This document shows, piece by piece, positions 16,651 to 20,660 of a stretch of DNA of 20,660 nucleotides; the first letter of the stretch is position 1; each line of letters starts with the position of its first letter. The stretch spans positions 1 through 20,660 of the forward strand of contig CABVAO010000029.1 of the NCBI GenBank assembly GCA_902496335.1, read 5' to 3'. A model generated the notes under the pieces. That model was not told the origin of the DNA, did no database searches, and was given only the letters and a program-made list of their open reading frames with translations. Both the position numbers and the translations under genes were made by a program. The DNA comes from an uncultured Collinsella sp. (lineage in GTDB: Bacteria > Actinomycetota > Coriobacteriia > Coriobacteriales > Coriobacteriaceae).

Positions 16651-16714
16651 CATATGTACGCTAATATGTATGAGTTGAGCGACATATAAATAAGCATGTA
16701 ACGGAGTACATATG
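16651..16714 (+). promoter_or_regulatory. Inverted repeats around the hydrolase ribosome site
   Basis: CATATGTAC (16651-16659) and GTACATATG (16706-16714) are perfect 9-bp complements, and ATATGT / ACATAT (16664-16669, 16682-16687) nest inside. The right outer arm includes the start codon of the gene at 16712, and the ribosome site ACGGAG is inside the loop. A folded leader could hide the start. Alternatively these are AT-rich promoter sequence. Nothing else is recognised in the 266-base gap after galE. Confidence 0.35.
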
Positions 16715-17917
16715 TCACCAAACAGCGATTCCATCCTTTCCCAGGAGCTCTCGCGCCGCACTGCCCTCAAGGCCCTGTTCGGCGCCGCTTCTGCGGCAGT
16801 TCTTTTTGGCCTGCCCGCTCGCGCCCATGCGGCGGAGGCTTCCAAAGAAACCACCGATAAACTGAATGCCGCCCAGGCCCAGCTCGACGAGGTTCAGGCC
16901 CAGCTCGACAGCATCGCAAATGAGTATGCGGCGCTGGCCAACAAGAATGCCCAGACCCTCAACGACATCGAGAATGTCCAGGGCAAGATTGACGACACGC
17001 AGGCCCAGATCGATGAAAAGAAGGCCGAGCTCAAGAAGAAGCGCAACGACCTTTCCGATCGCGTGGCCGCCAGCTACAAGTCCGGCGGCACGAACATCCT
17101 GTCGCTGCTGCTGGCCTCTGGCTCGTTTGAGGAACTCGTCGCCAACGCGCATTACGTTGAGAAGATCAACAAGAGCGACCGCGACGCCATCGAGGACATT
17201 CAGACCATCCAGGAAGAGCTCGATGCGCAAAAGACCGAGCTCGAGTCGCAGAAGGCCGACTTAGAGAAGCTCAAGGACCAGCAGACTGCCCAGATGCAGG
17301 ACATGCAGGCCAAGCAGCAAGAAGTCCAGACCGTGCTGAACGGTCTTTCCGACGACGTCAAGGAGCTCATGGCTCAGCGCGATTCCGAGATCCTCGCTGC
17401 CGCCCAGGCTGAGGAGGCCGCTAGGAAGGCTGCCGCTGCCGCGGCTGCCGCGAACAAGAACAATCCCTACTCGGGTGGTTCGAGCTCGGGTGGTGGATCG
17501 TACGCGCCCGGAACTCCGCAGCAGAATGCCGGCTCGGGCAAGCAGCAGGCTGTCGTCAACGCGTGCTACTCCACGCCTTCGCCGGGTCAGAACTGGTGCG
17601 CGGCGTGGGTCACCAATGTCTTCCGTAACGCCGGCGTTGGCTACTTTGGCGGCAATGCGTGCGACATGTTTAACGCCTGGTGCTATAGCTCCGACCGCTC
17701 GGCGCTGCAGGTGGGCATGATCGTGGCCGATTCCTCGCACAGCGGCACGGGTGCTCCGGGCCTTATCTACGGTCATGTGGGTATCTACGTTGGCGGCGGC
17801 ATCGTTATGAGCAACGAGGGTGCCATTACGTCTAAGTCGCTTGACTCGTTTATTAGCTTTTATGGTACTGGCTCTGGCGTGCGCTGGGGCTGGCTTGGCG
17901 GTATTGCGCTGTCGTAG
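16712..17917 (+). CDS. Secreted coiled-coil peptidoglycan hydrolase (PcsB/CwlO-like)
   Basis: 401 aa. The N-terminus has a twin-arginine motif (LSRRTALK, residues 13-20), a hydrophobic stretch and a likely signal peptidase site after ARAHA (about residue 40). Residues about 44-245 are a long coiled coil rich in Ala, Gln, Glu and Lys, like the regulatory part of PcsB/CwlO proteins controlled by FtsEX. A Gly/Ser linker (about 253-275) leads to a C-terminal Cys/His peptidase-like domain of CHAP or NlpC/P60 type. The likely nucleophile is Cys296 in NWCAAWVTNVF and the likely His is 355 in YGHVGIYVG. Role: cutting cell-wall peptides during growth or division. ACGGAG is well spaced from the ATG. 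The exact peptidase family is uncertain, and no ftsE or ftsX is nearby. Confidence 0.9.
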   Translation: MSPNSDSILSQELSRRTALKALFGAASAAVLFGLPARAHAAEASKETTDKLNAAQAQLDEVQAQLDSIANEYAALANKNAQTLNDIENVQGKIDDTQAQIDEKKAELKKKRNDLSDRVAASYKSGGTNILSLLLASGSFEELVANAHYVEKINKSDRDAIEDIQTIQEELDAQKTELESQKADLEKLKDQQTAQMQDMQAKQQEVQTVLNGLSDDVKELMAQRDSEILAAAQAEEAARKAAAAAAAANKNNPYSGGSSSGGGSYAPGTPQQNAGSGKQQAVVNACYSTPSPGQNWCAAWVTNVFRNAGVGYFGGNACDMFNAWCYSSDRSALQVGMIVADSSHSGTGAPGLIYGHVGIYVGGGIVMSNEGAITSKSLDSFISFYGTGSGVRWGWLGGIALS

Positions 17918-17936
17918 CTGCGGTTTGAAGTAAGTT

Positions 17937-18067
17937 GGTCCGGGACCGCGGGCGAGGCATAAGGTTGCCTGCTCTACAGTCCTGCGCAAGACGAAGGCCA
18001 CATTAAGTGACCTTCTTTGCGTGCGGAACTCGCGACCAACCTTATGCCTCGCCCGCGGTCCCGGACC
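17937..18067. repeat. Long inverted repeat with 31-bp perfect arms
   Basis: Positions 17937-17967 and 18037-18067 are perfect reverse complements over 31 bp. The 69-base loop folds further: CGCAA/TTGCG encloses GAAGGCCAC/GTGACCTTC with one mismatch. It ends with GTGCGGAACTCGCGA (18021-18035), shared with 13-27. It begins 20 bases past the hydrolase stop. There is no T-run after the outer stem, so it is not a simple terminator; the inner hairpin followed by TTTGCG could act as one. It may be a palindromic repetitive element, or a source of a structured RNA. Confidence 0.8.
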
Positions 18068-18119
18068 TTCCGGGTTCGGGGCGCGACACACCGGACTGGG
18101 TTATCTGAATAAATATGGC

Positions 18120-18147
18120 GAAGGCCCCTTTCGGGGCCTTCTTTGTT
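18120..18147 (+). terminator. Intrinsic terminator after the hydrolase gene, abutting murB
   Basis: GAAGGCCCC (18120-18128) and GGGGCCTTC (18133-18141) form a perfect 9-bp stem around TTTC, followed by TTTGTT. The T-run fits plus-strand transcripts. The hairpin also begins four bases past the murB stop on the other strand and may end both. Confidence 0.75.
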
Positions 18148-19108
18148 AAAGGAATTCGCCTACTCGGTGGACTTCGGGTTCTAGGTCTACGTCGAACTGC
18201 TCTTTGACTTTGACTTGGATGTCGCGGATGAGTTCGTCGACGTCGGCGGCGGTGGCGTGGTCGGCGTTGACGATAAAGCCGCAGTGCTTTTCGCTTACCT
18301 GCGCGCCGCCAACGGCGTGTCCTCGCAGGCCGGCGTCCATGATGAGCTTGCCGGCAAAGTAGCCCTCGGGGCGCTTGAAAGTGGAGCCGGCACTCGGCAT
18401 GTCGAGCGGCTGCTTGTCCTCGCGGCGCTGGCGGTAGTCGTCCATGTCGGCCTTGATCATCGCGGCGTTGCCCGGAGCGAGATTGAAGGTGGCCGAAAGC
18501 ACGATGAAGCCGTCGTCGGCAATGCGGCTCTTGCGATAGCCCAGGTTGAGCTCATCGACATCGAACTCAATGATATTGCCGCTGCCGCGGGTGCCGTCGT
18601 CGAGCTGGCGAGCGGGTTTGTAGACGCGCACGGACTCCAGCACATCGGCCATGCAGGCGCCGTAAGCTCCGGCGTTCATGTAGCAGGCGCCGCCGACCGA
18701 TCCGGGGATGCCCGAGATGGGCTCCATGCCGGTAAGGCCGGCCTCGGCTGCCGCCGCGGCGACATCAGAAAGCAAGGCACCGGCTGCCGCCGTGACATGC
18801 GTGCCGTCGACCGTAATGTCGGAGAGGCCTTCGCCCAGCGCCACGACGACGCCGCGGATGCCCTTGTCGCCGACGAGCAGGTCGGAGCCGTTGCCCACGA
18901 TGGTGAGGGGCAGATCGCAGCGATAGCAGGTATCGAGCGTGGCGACGAGGCCCTGCTCGGTATCGGGCGTGACAAAGACGTCGGCCGGGCCGCCGATCTT
19001 AAACGTGGTGTGCTCGCGCATGGGCTCGCTCATCAACACGTTGTCCTCGCCGGCAACGCCAGCGAGCGCGCACAGCAGGTCCTCGTTAAAAAAGTCGTTC
19101 TCGTGCAT
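18146..19108 (-). CDS. murB: UDP-N-acetylenolpyruvoylglucosamine reductase
   Basis: FAD flavoenzyme that reduces UDP-GlcNAc-enolpyruvate to UDP-MurNAc with NADPH, the second committed step of peptidoglycan precursor synthesis in the cytosol. 320 aa from ATG 19108. FAD-binding stretches are FKIGGPADV, VGNGSDLLV and SGIPGSVGGACYMNAGAYG. YRKS (191-194) holds the active-site Arg, SAGSTFKRP the catalytic Ser242, and Glu312 in the C-terminus (EPEVH) is the likely second catalytic acid. AAAAGGCGG lies upstream of this ATG. A TTG 45 bases upstream would extend the frame but has no ribosome site. It is divergent from the LacI-family gene, and the 183-base gap between them serves both. Confidence 0.96.
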   Translation of the reverse strand: MHENDFFNEDLLCALAGVAGEDNVLMSEPMREHTTFKIGGPADVFVTPDTEQGLVATLDTCYRCDLPLTIVGNGSDLLVGDKGIRGVVVALGEGLSDITVDGTHVTAAAGALLSDVAAAAAEAGLTGMEPISGIPGSVGGACYMNAGAYGACMADVLESVRVYKPARQLDDGTRGSGNIIEFDVDELNLGYRKSRIADDGFIVLSATFNLAPGNAAMIKADMDDYRQRREDKQPLDMPSAGSTFKRPEGYFAGKLIMDAGLRGHAVGGAQVSEKHCGFIVNADHATAADVDELIRDIQVKVKEQFDVDLEPEVHRVGEFL

Positions 19109-19291
19109 ATGAATATCCGCCTTTTGGTGGTCGTTGTCATCAATCGATTGCAATATACCCCACCCGGACGGATTTGGTGCGCTGGCGGCGATAAAACAGC
19201 CGTCTACCGGATTGGTAAAGTGTTTATCACCGAGGTAGAGGGTCGGTCGCTATACTTTCAAGAGATTGCGCGTAAACCTGGAAGGAGCGAG

Positions 19292-20320
19292 ATGGCCAAC
19301 AAAGTCACCCTCAAGCAGATCGCCCAGGAGGTGGGGCTTTCCCCCTCGTCGGTCTCGCTTGTTCTCAATAATCGGCCCTGTCGCATCTCGGAAGAAAACC
19401 GCAAGCTCATCAAGGAGGTCGCGGCGCGCAACCACTATGTCCCCAACCAGATTGCGCGTAGTCTGGTCATGCGCGAGTCGCGCACGCTGGGCCTTATCGT
19501 CCCTAACATCGAGAGCCGCTTTTTTGCCTCGCTCGCCGGTAGCCTGGAAAAGCGCTGCCGTGAGGACGGCTATGCGCTCTTCATTACCAGCTCGGGTGGA
19601 AGTGCCGACGACGATCTGGAGCTGCTGCGCCAGCTGGTAACGCGCGGCGTTGATGGCGTCTTCCTGGTTGTGGGCGACGAGTTCTCCGACGACCGCGCCC
19701 TGCGCGAAGAAGTCAGCCATCTGCCTATCCCTGCCGTGATGGTCGACCGTGCCATTGAGGGGCTCGAGTGCGACAAGGTGATGTTCGACCACGAGATGGG
19801 TGGCTACATGGCCACTCGCTATCTGATCGAGCAGGGCCACCGTCGCATTGCCTGCTTGGTTAACGCGCGCCGTTCCAATACGGGGCGTAAGCGACTTGCC
19901 GGCTATGAGCGCGCGCTGCGCGAGGTTGGCCTGCCTATCGACGCACGTTTGGAGTTTGAGAGCGAGTACTACATTCCGAGTGCCTACGAGGCCTCGGAGG
20001 CAGTGCTCGCAACTGATGCCACCGCTGTGTTCGCAAGTTCGGACAACATTGCCCTTGGTCTGCTCAAGCGCTTACACGAGATGGGGAAGAGCATTCCGGG
20101 CGACATCTCGGTGGTGAGTTACGACAACTCGGCCGCCGACGTTCTCTTTGAGCCGGCGCTGACCGCGATTGAGCAGGATCCTGGTATCCTCGCGGAGCAT
20201 GCTTTTGGCTGCATGTCCAAGCGTCTTGCCGGTAGGGGCGGTAAGCGTGCCGAAGAGGTCGTTCTGGAACCGGCGCTTATCGTGAAGGGCAGTGTGCTTG
20301 ATCTTACCGAATATAGCTAA
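19292..20320 (+). CDS. LacI-family transcriptional regulator
   Basis: 342 aa. Residues about 5-26 form the LacI helix-turn-helix (VTLKQIAQEVGLSPSSVSLVLNN), followed by the hinge helix region (YVPNQIARSLV). Residues about 64-335 are a periplasmic-binding-protein-like sensor domain (LGLIVPNIESRFFASL..., FASSDNIALGLLK, ISVVSYDN). The start is fixed by GGAAGGAG six bases upstream; the open frame runs further upstream in the same phase, but that part is the antisense of murB. A TATACT -10-like box lies at 19251-19256 without a clear -35. The ligand is probably a sugar. No carbohydrate gene is adjacent, so its targets are unknown; the glucan genes of this window are possible. Confidence 0.93.
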   Translation: MANKVTLKQIAQEVGLSPSSVSLVLNNRPCRISEENRKLIKEVAARNHYVPNQIARSLVMRESRTLGLIVPNIESRFFASLAGSLEKRCREDGYALFITSSGGSADDDLELLRQLVTRGVDGVFLVVGDEFSDDRALREEVSHLPIPAVMVDRAIEGLECDKVMFDHEMGGYMATRYLIEQGHRRIACLVNARRSNTGRKRLAGYERALREVGLPIDARLEFESEYYIPSAYEASEAVLATDATAVFASSDNIALGLLKRLHEMGKSIPGDISVVSYDNSAADVLFEPALTAIEQDPGILAEHAFGCMSKRLAGRGGKRAEEVVLEPALIVKGSVLDLTEYS

Positions 20321-20374
20321 GCGCACTTGTTTGTTTGCATAGATTGCATGCGGAGTGTCCGCTATTTGCCGGCG

Positions 20375-20447
20375 GGGCCGGGGTGCCTGCCTTGTTTTGA
20401 GAAGTTCGCGGAGCCCACTTCTCAAAACAAGGCAGGCACCCCGGCCC
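20375..20447. repeat. Second long inverted repeat with 31-bp perfect arms
   Basis: Positions 20375-20405 and 20417-20447 are perfect reverse complements over 31 bp around an 11-base loop (TCGCGGAGCCC). The sequence is unrelated to the arms at 17937-18067 but has the same arm length. It lies 55 bases past the LacI-family stop, and no T-run follows on either strand. The remaining 20321-20568 gap shows only a possible extended -10 (TGCTATATT, 20523-20531) for the next gene. Confidence 0.8.
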
Positions 20448-20568
20448 TCGTCCGTGAACTCTTCCGCTGGGCGAGCCATAGACGCCGCGCACCGATGCGA
20501 TAAAGCAGTGGCTTGAAATTGGTGCTATATTCAGCATGAGTTGTTTAATGCTAGTACGGGAGGCTGAT

Positions 20569-20660
20569 ATGGGGCTGTTCAAGAAGAAAAACCCGCAGGA
20601 TGCCTTTGATCCCGATGTGTTTACCATCACGGATACGATTTTGGACCCGCCGCGGTTTAC
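20569..20660 (+). CDS. Start of an unidentified protein (cut by window end)
   Basis: ATG 20569 with GGGAGG six bases upstream opens a frame that stays open to the window end. The 30 visible residues begin MGLFKKKNPQDAFDPDVFTI, with a short basic stretch after the start and no signal peptide or membrane segment. I do not recognise the family. The Shine-Dalgarno and the possible promoter at 20523-20531 support a real gene. Confidence 0.7.
   Translation, partial: MGLFKKKNPQDAFDPDVFTITDTILDPPRF

Noticed and set aside
16446..16711. Riboswitch (cyclic di-AMP type) upstream of the wall hydrolase
   Set aside because: Such switches occur before wall hydrolases in actinobacteria, but I find none of the conserved core; only short AT-rich inverted repeats are present.
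18215..19291. Upstream extension of the LacI-family frame
   Set aside because: This part is antisense to murB. The helix-turn-helix starts right after ATG 19292, which has a strong ribosome site.
20375..20447. Ordinary intrinsic terminator of the LacI-family gene
   Set aside because: The stem is 31 bp and no T-run follows on either strand.

Overview
The window looks like a high-GC Gram-positive chromosome. Codon use, the Tat-exported lipoprotein, the CwlM-like protein and the Tat-exported coiled-coil hydrolase together suggest an anaerobic gut actinobacterium of the Coriobacteriia, probably Collinsella or a relative. The genus is an inference and no marker gene proves it.

Layout. 1-437: no gene; it holds several hairpins, a structured element whose ends resemble a tRNA T-arm, and part of a dispersed repeat. 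438-512 (-): tRNA-Gln(UUG). 551-1456 (-): CwlM-like protein with two peptidoglycan-binding repeats and a C-terminus without catalytic residues. 1595-2620 (-): polyprenyl synthetase. 2734-5184 (-): alpha-glucoside PTS EIICB fused to a complete HAD phosphatase, divergent from a GntR/TreR-like repressor (5414-6133, +). 6440-10805 (+): carbohydrate ABC transporter (Tat lipoprotein, two permeases, MsmK/UgpC-type ATPase). 10945-11161: three hairpin repeats at an ~80 bp period between two convergent terminators. 11262-15163 (-): 4-alpha-glucanotransferase (malQ) followed by glycogen/maltodextrin phosphorylase (glgP). 15384-16445 (-): galE. 16712-17917 (+): PcsB/CwlO-like secreted hydrolase. 18146-19108 (-): murB, divergent from a LacI-family regulator (19292-20320, +). 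20569-end (+): start of an unidentified gene.

How it fits together. From 2734 to 16445 the window is largely a glucan/glucoside utilisation region: a PTS route, an ABC route, two cytosolic alpha-1,4-glucan enzymes and UDP-hexose interconversion. A 12-bp palindrome of the form TTGTTTAAACAA, of the GntR/HutC GTnTAnAC type, occurs in the PTS/repressor divergent region (twice), in front of the ABC operon (twice) and in the malQ promoter. It suggests that one repressor controls all three units. No glycoside hydrolase is encoded here, so cytosolic breakdown would be phosphorolytic (glgP plus malQ), and the HAD domain on the PTS permease is a candidate for dephosphorylating imported sugar phosphates.

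The most unusual items are the PTS-HAD fusion, the shared operator set, the three-unit periodic hairpin array, and long perfect inverted repeats (31-bp arms), one carrying a core that reappears at the left edge of the window.
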